A stretch of DNA of 64,000 nt from Paenibacillus sp. NAIST15-1 (GTDB lineage: Bacteria > Bacillota > Bacilli > Paenibacillales > Paenibacillaceae), in contig NZ_BBYF01000026.1 of the NCBI RefSeq assembly GCF_001894745.1, forward strand, positions 1-64,000, read 5' to 3'. The notes below the pieces were generated by a model, which was not told where the DNA came from, ran no database searches, and was given only the letters and a program-made list of their open reading frames with translations. The position numbers and the translations under genes are program-made. Positions 43,540 to 51,419 of the stretch are shown piece after piece (positions within the stretch are counted from its first letter, which is position 1; each line of letters begins with the position of its first letter).

Positions 43540-43700
43540 AAATAAACCGCCAAATTGGCGGCTTACTATGTTTGCATTGGAATTCTGTTTGGAAACTTTG
43601 CGTAAGGAGCCTGCCAGCTTTCATTTGGTGAGAAACTTGTCAAGTCGACCATTTATTCGGGTGCATGGCATCTTACAACTACAGCTCTAATTGGATAATT
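43540..43700 (+). repeat. Repeat unit, copy 2 of 41577-41715
   Basis: Same layout as copy 1: CCGCCA/TGGCGG hairpin at 43546-43562 and the GTCGACCAT ... CAGCTCTAATTGGATAA tail at 43637-43700. No gene is apparent inside. Confidence 0.55.
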
Positions 43701-43758
43701 GGGGGTTACTTTGGCTGTTTTAAGAAATTAAGGATGCCTCGAAAACGCATCCCTTTTA

Positions 43759-44028
43759 TTATTCTGTATCAGGTTTGAAAACTAAATACAGCACATAAAC
43801 AATAAGTGTAGCGATACCCAATTCAAATAATAGCCTCAAATAATCCAATTGATAAGCAACAAAGAATTCACCAACTTTTTGTTCGCCTTGCAACTCCCAC
43901 AGAGGAACGTACTCCTTGGATTCATACTTCATTTCTCTGCCCCAAACTACTGTCACTGGAACTTTTAATACACCTAAAATTGTGATTACGATCAAATAAA
44001 TACTTAGAAAAATTCTCTTAATAAGCAA
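43759..44028 (-). CDS. Small membrane protein, unknown
   Basis: About 89 residues if started at the TTG at 44028, which has GGGAGG eight bases upstream. An in-frame ATG at 44070 gives 103 residues but has no site. Two membrane segments (RIFLSIYLIVITILGVLKV; LRLLFELGIATLIVYVLYLVF) flank a charged loop with WELQGEQKVGEFF. An upstream hairpin GGATGC/GCATCC (43731-43758) may terminate it. No family recognised. Confidence 0.55.
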   Translation of the reverse strand: MLIKRIFLSIYLIVITILGVLKVPVTVVWGREMKYESKEYVPLWELQGEQKVGEFFVAYQLDYLRLLFELGIATLIVYVLYLVFKPDTE

Positions 44029-44208
44029 ATACAGGACCTCCCATAATAGTTGATTCACAGTATTCGACATTTCGAGAACAAAACGCCTAAAATTATTTTT
44101 TATTGTATCAATATTCGACAGACAGGCATTTGACTACATGTTAAATTAAGATCAACATTTAGGATTTATCTAAATGTACCATATTATAGGAGAAATAAGA
44201 AGATATAA

Positions 44209-44328
44209 AAAGTATCTATTGCATCTTTGACCTTACTTCTTAGTTGCAGTTTGCTCATGCCTGCTGTATCTACCAGTCCAGATATTACACAGAACAGTGA
44301 AAATCTCCCTGGTTATGAGAAGAGATGA
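44209..44328 (+). pseudogene. Signal-peptide-like small ORF without a start codon
   Basis: In frame after a TAA: KVSIASLTLLLSCSLLMPAVS then TSPDITQNSENLPGYEKR and stop. AGGAGA lies upstream, but the ATG seems lost by a small change in the AT-rich stretch. It could be a secreted peptide precursor remnant. Confidence 0.35.
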
Positions 44329-44332
44329 TTAG

Positions 44333-44497
44333 ATGTTAACATATTTGATTATTTTCATAGCCAACTTTGTAGTAGCTTACTTCTACATCGACTATGGAGA
44401 CTATGTTAAAGCTTTTTGGCTGTCAGTTTACTTGGTGACAATGGTTTTTGTTGTTGATTTAATTAAGCACTATATAAAAAAAGGAAACAATAAATAG
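44333..44497 (+). CDS. 54-residue membrane peptide
   Basis: ATG start with a weak AAGAGATGA site. Two hydrophobic segments (LTYLIIFIANFVVAYFYI; FWLSVYLVTMVFVVDLI) separated by DYGDYVK, and a lysine-rich tail KHYIKKGNNK. It begins four bases after the preceding small ORF. Unknown family. Confidence 0.5.
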   Translation: MLTYLIIFIANFVVAYFYIDYGDYVKAFWLSVYLVTMVFVVDLIKHYIKKGNNK

Positions 44498-44531
44498 GGT
44501 CAGGCTAAACAAGGTTCTCTCTTTCTTAGCA

Positions 44532-44732
44532 GATTGCAAGCTAACCACCGTCCTTGATGGAGTTCGTTATGAAGTTCGTTGTATTGTCGGTTTAAACTCT
44601 TTAGACCTTAGAATTTCCTACTGGAGATACCAAGGCCTTTGTGTAAATTGCACTCTGATTCAAAATGATCACATCTACATATCTTGGGGCGTAGGATTAA
44701 CGGCAGAAGATATTATGTTGTCCTTTATTTAA
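44532..44732 (+). pseudogene. C-terminal fragment of an unknown gene
   Basis: Open to a TAA at 44730 with coding-like sequence (TTVLDGVRYEVRCIVGLN, SYWRYQGLCVNCTLIQ, HIYISWGVGLTAEDIM) but no start codon upstream. Probably the tail of a deleted gene. Confidence 0.45.
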
Positions 44733-44758
44733 TACCTTAAAGGTAGGAGGCGGTATTT

Positions 44759-44878
44759 ATGGATCAGGAAACTAGAAAAATTTTGAAATTTATTCTTAGA
44801 ACTATTGCAGTTATTTTAGTTCTTGTCATCATCTTAATTGTTTTTGGCGTAGTTCAATTCATTCTCCTGACCTCATGA
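44759..44878 (+). CDS. 39-residue single-span membrane peptide
   Basis: A very short gene with an excellent GTAGGAGGCGG site. MDQETRKILKF, then one long hydrophobic span (RTIAVILVLVIILIVFGVVQ, then FILLTS). Followed by a terminator at 44931. Resembles a type I toxin or small membrane regulator, but no homologue is recalled. Confidence 0.55.
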   Translation: MDQETRKILKFILRTIAVILVLVIILIVFGVVQFILLTS

Positions 44879-44930
44879 CATGATTTTAGTATAGTTGATA
44901 GACATAATGATGGATAATCCAAATTTATTT

Positions 44931-44957
44931 CCCTTATTCAGAATAAGGGTTTTTTAT
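44931..44957 (+). terminator. Terminator after the 39-residue peptide gene
   Basis: CCCTTATT-CAG-AATAAGGG followed by TTTTTTATT. Confidence 0.9.
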
Positions 44958-45005
44958 TAATAGGGGTAACTTTGTGTCAATTGACATCAGAGAGTTGTTA
45001 AAACA

Positions 45006-45128
45006 CCTAATTTGTAGTAAAGCTCAATCCGGTCTTGCTGGGGGAAGAAATCAGCGTGAGTGGTCTATGATGAGGTTATATAATGACAATTATTTGATGG
45101 AGTCGATGTTTTGTTACAGCTTTTCACG
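45006..45128 (-). pseudogene. Internally deleted remnant of an XRE-TPR regulator
   Basis: The first 50 bases match 47257-47306 inside the intact XRE-TPR gene (ACACCTAATTTGTAGTA.AG) and the rest matches 47429-47509 (ATGATGAGATTATA, GGAGTCGATG, AAGCTTTTC). The 120 bp between are missing, so this is a collapsed paralogue on the same strand. Confidence 0.7.
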
Positions 45129-45159
45129 TTCTGTCTAAATGAGCGCTTACATACTTGTA

Positions 45160-45318
45160 TTAAATGCGTTTCCATAACCTCAAAGTTTGTTGCTTTACAA
45201 TGAGTTCATCTAATTGCTGGCTTATCCGTACAACCTCTTCGTCAGTGAAGTTTTGTTTCTCTCTTACGACTTCGATTAATTTGTTCCTTAGATTATTTAT
45301 TTGTTCATTAATTATCAA
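45160..45318 (-). CDS. Spo0E-family aspartyl-phosphate phosphatase
   Basis: A 52-residue protein from a TTG at 45318 with AGGTGA seven bases upstream. Sequence features are NEQINNLRNKLIEVV, the family signature VRISQQLDELIVKQQ (SxxLD core) and a basic end. Spo0E-type proteins dephosphorylate phospho-Spo0A and delay sporulation. The usual Tyr after LDxLI is replaced by Lys-Gln-Gln. It sits just downstream of the collapsed regulator in a fragment-rich region. Confidence 0.8.
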   Translation of the reverse strand: MIINEQINNLRNKLIEVVREKQNFTDEEVVRISQQLDELIVKQQTLRLWKRI

Positions 45319-45429
45319 TATGGTTTCACCTCACGCACACTCTACAATGATTGTTTCCACTGGTAAGTATAATGTACGTTTCAATATATTCCATATAATA
45401 GGATGAAAGAAACGAAATTACAAAATTGA

Positions 45430-45455
45430 AAGAGCACCCGGAGGTGCCCCTTTGA
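45430..45455 (-). terminator. Terminator of the 91-residue membrane gene
   Basis: Minus strand GGGGCACC-TCC-GGGTGCTC followed by TTTCAATTTTG. Confidence 0.65.
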
Positions 45456-45461
45456 TTGCTT

Positions 45462-45737
45462 TTATTTGTTCATTTTCTTCTTGTAGATTAATTGCTGCCT
45501 AACAAGCCCAATAAACACAACTGTAGAGAGTACAGATTGAATCCAATTGTCAGCATTTTTGAAAATCGTGTTGTAATATGAGACGAGAACCACGAGAGCT
45601 ACAAGCACTAAGAAAATGTAATTCCTTACTAAAATGTTTTTGCGAAAGATGAAATGGATAGCTAAAACGAATATTAAAATATATAGAGTGAGAAAAGAAA
45701 CAGTGGTTAAAAGCGCTTCAAATTGACTGAGTTCCAT
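45462..45737 (-). CDS. Small three-helix membrane protein next to a secreted protein
   Basis: A 91-residue protein with hydrophobic segments LTTVSFLTLYILIFVLAIHF, NYIFLVLVALVVLVSYY and SVLSTVVFIGLVRQQLIYKK. Starts ATG with GGGAGGGAGT upstream, 23 bases after the secreted-protein gene. By position it may be an immunity or accessory protein; no family is recognised. Confidence 0.6.
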   Translation of the reverse strand: MELSQFEALLTTVSFLTLYILIFVLAIHFIFRKNILVRNYIFLVLVALVVLVSYYNTIFKNADNWIQSVLSTVVFIGLVRQQLIYKKKMNK

Positions 45738-45760
45738 AACTCCCTCCCTACGTTCTGTAC

Positions 45761-46408
45761 TTACGAGTTAGTCGTTACCTCGTAATAAACAATCGGCAGC
45801 CAATGAATGTTGAGGGTCACGCCTCTACCGTGATTGTAATAATCAAAGTCATTGGCTATAACATTACCAGCGTATCCCCAAAAAAGACCTGTCACAGTTG
45901 CAAGCCAACCTCCTGGAATAAAGGCAGCTATGCCTGCAAGAAACGCAGTTGTATTACCTGATTGACGCATTGCAAGAGCGTGTGTTTTTGTCTCCGAGTC
46001 ACTAAAAGTAATTGCTACTCCCCACCAGTAAGCGTTGCTGAATGCATTAGTTGAATATCTTTCTGGTACGCTCACTTGTCCGTTTTGGATCACAATTGTC
46101 CCTTGACGAACTTCTGCATTAAGGCTATCAATGCCTTTTTTGTAATGCTCATAGATGTCTGCACCTACGACATTCTTCGCGGCAGGATCAATCACGAATT
46201 GGTCTTTACTGACCGTGATGTAGCTATCCATGACTGATACGGCATTAAGAACCTTTTTGCTGAACTCATCCTTACCGATTTGAAGGTTGTGACCTTGTTT
46301 CTGTGACTCTACCTGCTGTTTTGGCACAGATGCCGCCAATGCCATTGGTGCGAACATCGAGAATGCCATGCTTACACTTAATAGGGATACGATCCATTTC
46401 TTCTTCAA
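45761..46408 (-). CDS. Secreted protein with Gly-rich hydrophobic C-terminus, unknown
   Basis: A 215-residue protein with a signal peptide (WIVSLLSVSMAFSMFAPMALA). A hydrophilic middle is followed by a bacteriocin-like hydrophobic stretch near 150-185 (FLAGIAAFIPGGWLATVTGL, then FWGYAGNVI) and an aromatic end (NIHWLPIVYYEV). The TTG start has AGGAGGCGAG at ideal spacing. No family is recognised. The following small membrane gene hints at an antibacterial protein with its immunity partner, an inference only. Confidence 0.6.
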   Translation of the reverse strand: MKKKWIVSLLSVSMAFSMFAPMALAASVPKQQVESQKQGHNLQIGKDEFSKKVLNAVSVMDSYITVSKDQFVIDPAAKNVVGADIYEHYKKGIDSLNAEVRQGTIVIQNGQVSVPERYSTNAFSNAYWWGVAITFSDSETKTHALAMRQSGNTTAFLAGIAAFIPGGWLATVTGLFWGYAGNVIANDFDYYNHGRGVTLNIHWLPIVYYEVTTNS

Positions 46409-46643
46409 GCAACTCGCCTCCTGGAATTTTTTTTGGCGAAGTTACTCTTATACATGGGCGGACTCAGCATCACGATAAATTGTATGCGCATCACTTATGT
46501 AATGATACATCATCTATTTCTAAGGTGATTTAAAGAGTAACCTCACATGGCGAATATATAATACGTTTCAGTTATTCCAGAAAATAGATGAAAAAGAAAC
46601 GGAAAATAAAAGAAAAAGCACCTTTAAGGTGTTTCTAGCGCGA

Positions 46644-47861
46644 TTATAATATATCACCATGGGTGAATGCCGTCTTGATTATCCGACAAAGCTTTTCTTT
46701 AACTCTAGCGTTCACTTTTGAGTAGTAAGAAGCTCCTTCCACCATATGATTAATACATGCTTCATAATCGCCGACAGCTAAATAATATTCGCCTTTGATT
46801 TGAAGGTAATCAGCATACCTAGAAAGGATTAAAGGGTTAGTCGTGTTTAAAATGGATGGGTTTATTGTGCTACCTTCTAATATATTTTTAGCACCTTCGA
46901 GGTTATTTTGCTGTAAGTACAAACGGAGTAGCTGGTTGGTAGCAGAAATTACAGAATCATTACTGCACGACTTCAAGAATAAAAGGAGTTGATTTATCGA
47001 TAGTTCAATATTGCCCTTTTTGGAGTTGATATACGCCTCCATGAGAAGAACATTTTCTTGGGTATTCGGATAGTCGAATTGTTTATATTGCAAAGAGTAC
47101 ACTTCTGATTCTTCATACTTATGAAGAGCAAAGTACGAATCTCTAAGCAAGCCAAGTGCATGTACTTTGTAGGAACTTGTGCCGCTATCTATTGCAAGGA
47201 TCATGTTACAGTGATCAATGCACTCACTATAGAGTCTCAAGTTATAAGCATGAACACCTAATTTGTAGTACAGCTCGACCCGTTCTTGTTGGGGTAAGAA
47301 ATCAGCATAATGAAGAATATACTTCCCACTATAGTAGGTTTCCTTCAATTTGCTGAAATCGTTTCGCTCAATCAGGTATCGTTGATACATTCCTTTGGCG
47401 ATGTAAGGCATCATTCCATGTGAACGTGAGTGCTCAATGATGAGATTATACAATAATAACTTAATGGAGGTATCTTCTATGGAGTTGATGCTCTGATAAA
47501 GCTTTTCGGTTAAATCGTAGCTATCTTCATTACAGGCTTCTAGGAACTTGGTGGCGACCTTTTGAATCAGTTCGTTGTTGCTCTTATGTTGGATCGTCGT
47601 GTGCAGAATATGCAGCAATGAATCTGATCTTCTCTCGATTTCCACGTAATAATCAATCAGTGTTTCTAAGGGGATATTTAATGCCTTTGCCAACGGGTGT
47701 ACGGTCGAGAATTGCGGTCGTTTTACATCGCCGTTTTCAATTCGTGATATTGTCCCCTTTGGAATGCCGGATAGCTCTGATAATTGTGTTAATGTTATGT
47801 TTGATGCACGTCTGGTGTCTTGGATAAGTTCCCCGATTGTTTTGATGACCGCAACTTCCAA
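46644..47861 (-). CDS. XRE-type HTH regulator with TPR domain (Rap/NprR/PlcR-like)
   Basis: A 405-residue protein. The N-terminal helix-turn-helix is LTQLSELSGIPKGTISRIENG at about 20-40 (split: LTQLSELSGIPKG, TISRIENG). From about 75 to the end, helical repeats of about 40 residues with Tyr/Leu patterns indicate tetratricopeptide repeats, as in quorum-peptide-binding RRNPP regulators. No peptide pheromone gene is obvious next to it. The TTG at 47861 is chosen for AAAAGGAGGAGGG upstream. A collapsed paralogue lies at 45006-45128. Confidence 0.82.
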   Translation of the reverse strand: MEVAVIKTIGELIQDTRRASNITLTQLSELSGIPKGTISRIENGDVKRPQFSTVHPLAKALNIPLETLIDYYVEIERRSDSLLHILHTTIQHKSNNELIQKVATKFLEACNEDSYDLTEKLYQSINSIEDTSIKLLLYNLIIEHSRSHGMMPYIAKGMYQRYLIERNDFSKLKETYYSGKYILHYADFLPQQERVELYYKLGVHAYNLRLYSECIDHCNMILAIDSGTSSYKVHALGLLRDSYFALHKYEESEVYSLQYKQFDYPNTQENVLLMEAYINSKKGNIELSINQLLLFLKSCSNDSVISATNQLLRLYLQQNNLEGAKNILEGSTINPSILNTTNPLILSRYADYLQIKGEYYLAVGDYEACINHMVEGASYYSKVNARVKEKLCRIIKTAFTHGDIL

Positions 47862-48037
47862 TATAAGCCCTCCTCCTTTTGAATATATCACCTATATTTT
47901 ACTATGTTATGAAGGTCGTGTAAATTGTGGGAGGACATTAGTAGCAAAGATAAGAAACGGAGGGAGATAATCTCACCCTTTTGTTTTGGATGGTAAAAAG
48001 GCTTGAGCTTCAATTCTCCGATTGATATGCAAAAATA

Positions 48038-48226
48038 TCATACGAGAAGTTAATCGAGGAACTTCATCCAGAAATAAAATTATGGACGTTGGATACGATA
48101 CAAAAAAGTCTAAGAAATCATTATTTTTACGAACAAAATGGGTACAAGTTGGTTGCTGAAGATAAATTTAAAAGACTTATTAATGGATCAAAGCAGCCTA
48201 TCAAATCTTACTATTCAAAATTGTAA
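48038..48226 (+). pseudogene. C-terminal fragment of a GNAT acetyltransferase
   Basis: Reads SYEKLIEELHPEIKLWTLD, then SLRNHYFYEQNGYKLVAED, typical of the last helix-strand block of GNAT enzymes (FYEKxGF). No 5' part. It overlaps the next fragment in another frame, so a recombination junction lies near 48207. Confidence 0.65.
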
Positions 48227-48290
48227 TGTAAAGGGTATGACAATTAACGGAATCTTAGTCACTGAATTGCTAAAATCGTTCAATAAATAG
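48207..48290 (+). pseudogene. C-terminal fragment of a pentapeptide-repeat-like gene
   Basis: Twenty-seven codons (LTIQNCNVKGMTINGILVTE, LLKSFNK) to a TAG. The alternating N/G/I pattern fits the end of small pentapeptide-repeat-type proteins. Confidence 0.45.
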
Positions 48291-48351
48291 ATTTAGGCGG
48301 TTCAATTAAGGCTATGACATCATCCTATAATAGCTGGGATAGGAGACAAAC

Positions 48352-48648
48352 ATCAAACTTGTCCCTGTTACCTTTGAAGAGAAGGAATCATTCGTTAATC
48401 TATATCAATTTTATCTATATGACTTCAGTCTGTATGCAGATCAAGACGTAAGTAAAGATGGAAGATTCGAAGAGAACATCGATTACTTTTGGGAAGGCGA
48501 CAAGCTGTGGAATCCTTATTTCATCGAGTTATCTGGAACAATCGTTGGGTTTTTGGTCGTGCTTTTTGAGAATTTAGATAACGATCCGGAACCGACACAT
48601 GTCATCTATGATTTTAAGAATTATAGAAGAAATGGAATTGTGCTGTGA
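48352..48648 (+). pseudogene. Truncated GNAT acetyltransferase
   Basis: Ninety-eight codons with GNAT features (IKLVPVTFEEKESF, IELSGTIVGFLVVLFEN, YDFKNYRRNGI) ending in a stop just where the acetyl-CoA pyrophosphate loop (RRNGIG) should continue. The start codon is also missing. The same gene family left the scrap at 40311. Confidence 0.75.
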
Positions 48649-48688
48649 AGAAATAGAGATAACCAATCAGAAAAGGGGAACATACATA

Positions 48689-48894
48689 ATGAATCAACAA
48701 GTTGTTTTAGACCATATCACAAATCTCCTGAAATGTGATTTATCGCAATCGCTAGTGGGAATCTATTCACACGGTTCAATGGCGATGGGATCTTTCCCCC
48801 TCAACAAAGTGATATTGATATATTAGCCATTGTAAAGGAAAAGCTACCCAATGATATGTACAAGATTATTGCTCGGGAAATAATTCGCCTATAA
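48689..48894 (+). pseudogene. Frameshifted aminoglycoside-type nucleotidyltransferase fragment
   Basis: AAAAGGGGAAC precedes an ATG opening MNQQVVLDHITNLLKCDLSQ with LVGIYSHGSMAMGSF, the GSxxxG of the nucleotidyltransferase fold. A frameshift in the run TTTCCCCC then moves the catalytic SDIDILAIVKEKLP block to another frame, which stops at 48894. It resembles the first third of AadA/Ant(9)-like enzymes. Confidence 0.7.
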
Positions 48895-48904
48895 AAGGAT
48901 GAAT

Positions 48905-48986
48905 GCTAGAGCACGGCATTCGATATTGGAGTGAATATGGAGTAAGGTAGAAAAGTATTTTTTAGTTCCGAACTCCGTGCTCTAGC
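48905..48986. repeat. Perfect 12-bp inverted repeats 82 bp apart
   Basis: GCTAGAGCACGG (48905-48916) and CCGTGCTCTAGC (48975-48986). The spacer is AT-rich and non-coding. A related GGACTCTAGCTAA occurs at 52140-52150. It could be a bidirectional hairpin or the ends of a tiny mobile element. Confidence 0.55.
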
Positions 48987-49028
48987 TAAGCCTTTACTTA
49001 TAACGAAGATAATATGAATTACGGCTGA

Positions 49029-50864
49029 TTACAAATCTAGCTCCGGCTGTTCCACTTCTTGCGGAACGGATGCCCGAAGCACCTGAACGTTGGACGTTGC
49101 TTGGAGTCCCCTATAGGCAGCATGGATTTTCGTGAATCCCGCCTTACGGCCAATCAGGTTCCCTTCATCATCGCACTCGAGAATCTCCAGATTGGCGCTT
49201 CGGAAAGTTGCTTCCTTGGTCACGTCTATTTCTTTATGTACAGAATAGTCGTAAAGTATGACCCTTACATCGATCATGGAGCCGGCACTTAGCGAGTAGT
49301 CGTTCGAATCCAGCCGGAGGTCTCCGCGGGCCGGTTCAGGCTCAACCCAATCCTCAGGCAGCACGGTTACTTTCAAGCTGGTATTGAGCCCTCCATAAAT
49401 GGCCCCAATATAAGTGACTCCAGGTTCATGACCCGTGACTCTACCCGATGCGTCGATGTTGGCAATGCGAGAATCACCCGAGCTATACACGGCTACGCCA
49501 GATATATTGCTGACCATTCCATTACCGTACACGGCTTGCAGTACAGTCGGCATGCTGGTACCTGATTTTACTTGCATCTCTTTCTCCATGAATGAAATGC
49601 TTGCCAATGTCTGTTCGGTAGGAGGCATGTTCTCGAAAGGTGTCAGCTTCATGAGCTGAAGCTTCCATACCTCTCCTCGTTTCACGGTTCCAGTGAAAAT
49701 AAACCCGCCGTCGCGAGCTATTGCTGCCTTGCCAACGTCGCTCAGCGGCGGGCCTGGGAGAACTTCGCGGCTTGTCAACACGCCGTTTACGTCGAACGTG
49801 ACTATCGCATATTCCCATTTCCTGTCCGAGCTCTCGCTTAACGTGCCTGTACCGAGCAGGGCATACCCGTCTTTCGTCCGCACCAAGCTTCTGAACGATT
49901 CCGGGCTTGGGGCTGTATATGTTTTTTCCCACTCCGGCTGACCGTGTACGTCCGTCTTGGTGAGAATGGTGACATCACCCTGCTTCGTTTTTTTACGATT
50001 GCCTACCAGATAACCTCCATCATCGGAAGAGATGATAGAAAAGGCACGCCGTTTCGTATTTGGCTCGTGGAACGGCCGTGACCATACGATGTCGCCCTGC
50101 TCATTAAGCTTCATCATAAGCATGGCGTCCTCATCGCCAGACTCATAATCTGGATAGCCTATGCCGCCAATTACAATATAACCTCCATCACTGGCGGGTA
50201 TCATATCGGCAAAGAATTCGCTGCCGATAAAGCGATAGTCTCTATACCATAACTTTTCTCCGTTGCTATCCACCTTCAGGATGTAGCCCTTTTCATAGGC
50301 GCTGGCAGAGAACATCCCTCTCCCGGCAATCATAAAGCTGCCATCATTCGTTTCAACAATAGCTACCGGAGTGTGGTGGAATTGACCATCCTCAACAGCC
50401 TTGTGCCACAGTACTTGTCCAGACGCATCCAGCCGAATGAGATATAGCTTGTCCATCGGTTTGCCGTCGTAGGACTTGTAGGTGCCGGCTACTAAATATC
50501 CTCCGTCCCTAGTCTCTATCGCCCGGTACGCGGCATTCCCGGACGAATAATGATCTAGCTTTTGCTCCCATAGCGGCTGTCCTTCTTCATCCGTTTTAAT
50601 GAGATAAGCCTTAACGACATATTGCCAACTATCTTGCCCAATCATATCCTTCTCCGTAATGCTCCCTACCGTCAAATAACCGCCATCGGAGGTAGGGATG
50701 ACCGCTTCCCCTCTGGAACTATTTCCATAATCCCTAAACCATTCCACGGCAGCCCGCGGTTGCGATGGCTCGGCAGCTGCTGGACTCATCATGCCCTGTA
50801 ACCCGAGTGTTAGCATGATTCCGGCAACGCACACGGCTATCAAGCGTGTACATGTGTTGAACAA
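49029..50864 (-). CDS. Secreted repeat-propeller protein with Big_2-like domain
   Basis: A 611-residue secreted protein. Signal peptide (RLIAVCVAGIMLTLGLQGMM), then about seven 50-residue repeats built around a DGGYLVAG/DGGYIVIGG motif with LWEQKLD/LWHKAVED-like strands, a propeller-type fold (about 40-430). A bacterial Ig-like module follows (VSNISGVAVYSSGDSRIANID, split here at SGVAVYSSGDSRIANI), then a second Ig-like part. The start is a TTG at 50864 with GAGAGAGGTG six bases upstream; a longer frame to 51095 would add 77 residues of non-secretory sequence. Ligand unknown. Confidence 0.75.
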   Translation of the reverse strand: MFNTCTRLIAVCVAGIMLTLGLQGMMSPAAAEPSQPRAAVEWFRDYGNSSRGEAVIPTSDGGYLTVGSITEKDMIGQDSWQYVVKAYLIKTDEEGQPLWEQKLDHYSSGNAAYRAIETRDGGYLVAGTYKSYDGKPMDKLYLIRLDASGQVLWHKAVEDGQFHHTPVAIVETNDGSFMIAGRGMFSASAYEKGYILKVDSNGEKLWYRDYRFIGSEFFADMIPASDGGYIVIGGIGYPDYESGDEDAMLMMKLNEQGDIVWSRPFHEPNTKRRAFSIISSDDGGYLVGNRKKTKQGDVTILTKTDVHGQPEWEKTYTAPSPESFRSLVRTKDGYALLGTGTLSESSDRKWEYAIVTFDVNGVLTSREVLPGPPLSDVGKAAIARDGGFIFTGTVKRGEVWKLQLMKLTPFENMPPTEQTLASISFMEKEMQVKSGTSMPTVLQAVYGNGMVSNISGVAVYSSGDSRIANIDASGRVTGHEPGVTYIGAIYGGLNTSLKVTVLPEDWVEPEPARGDLRLDSNDYSLSAGSMIDVRVILYDYSVHKEIDVTKEATFRSANLEILECDDEGNLIGRKAGFTKIHAAYRGLQATSNVQVLRASVPQEVEQPELDL

Positions 50865-51057
50865 ATGACGCACCTCTCTCCATGAATAATTGCTTGATGC
50901 TTGATGATTGTTGTCGAAGCAAGCGTTGTGGATAGCCTCTATTATGATTATCCATTGGATCATTATTCCTGTGTATCCCACGAATTGCATAATTCTGTAT
51001 GACGCTCGAACGGTTTTTAATCCTGCACGATAGGGACGGCCTACCCATAAGCTCCGG

Positions 51058-51143
51058 TGAAAGAATGGGTTACTGAAAAGTTTGGTATTGAACAACAGTT
51101 ATACGAAAATGCTTTGAGCATATTCAATGAGAAGAGAACATAA
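51058..51143 (+). pseudogene. 3' end of a second arylamine N-acetyltransferase gene
   Basis: Reads VKEWVTEKFGIEQQLYENAL then SIFNEKRT and stop, matching the last 28 codons of the gene at 41832 with about 70% identity. Preceded by unrelated sequence. Confidence 0.8.
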
Positions 51144-51209
51144 TCTACGGAGCCTCATTGAGAAATGCACGTTATTAGATAGGAAGCAGATCCTATATGC
51201 TGGCGTGTA
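51122..51209 (+). repeat. Direct repeat, copy 2 (NAT 3' end and flank)
   Basis: Copy of 42584-42671, including 38 almost identical bases downstream of the stop codon (GTTATTAGATAGGAAGCAGA onward). Confidence 0.75.
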
Positions 51210-51419
51210 TTTTTTGTTTGTTATTTTCGATTCGTTTGTAGGGAAATGATAGATTAAAAACTAAAATATTTCCCAAAAAATACATGGCAATCTTTAATTA
51301 TGCAAGAGATAATAGTATACATGTCGCTGTATTTCCGTGCGTTCAGTACCGTGCCAAGTGAAAAAAACGAATTTGAAATTGTTTTATGAAAAAACTTATC
51401 AATAATTGGGGTGTGTCAG

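Noticed and set aside
45164-45406. An 80-codon + strand frame
   Set aside because: It is the opposite-strand shadow of the Spo0E-family gene at 45160-45318.
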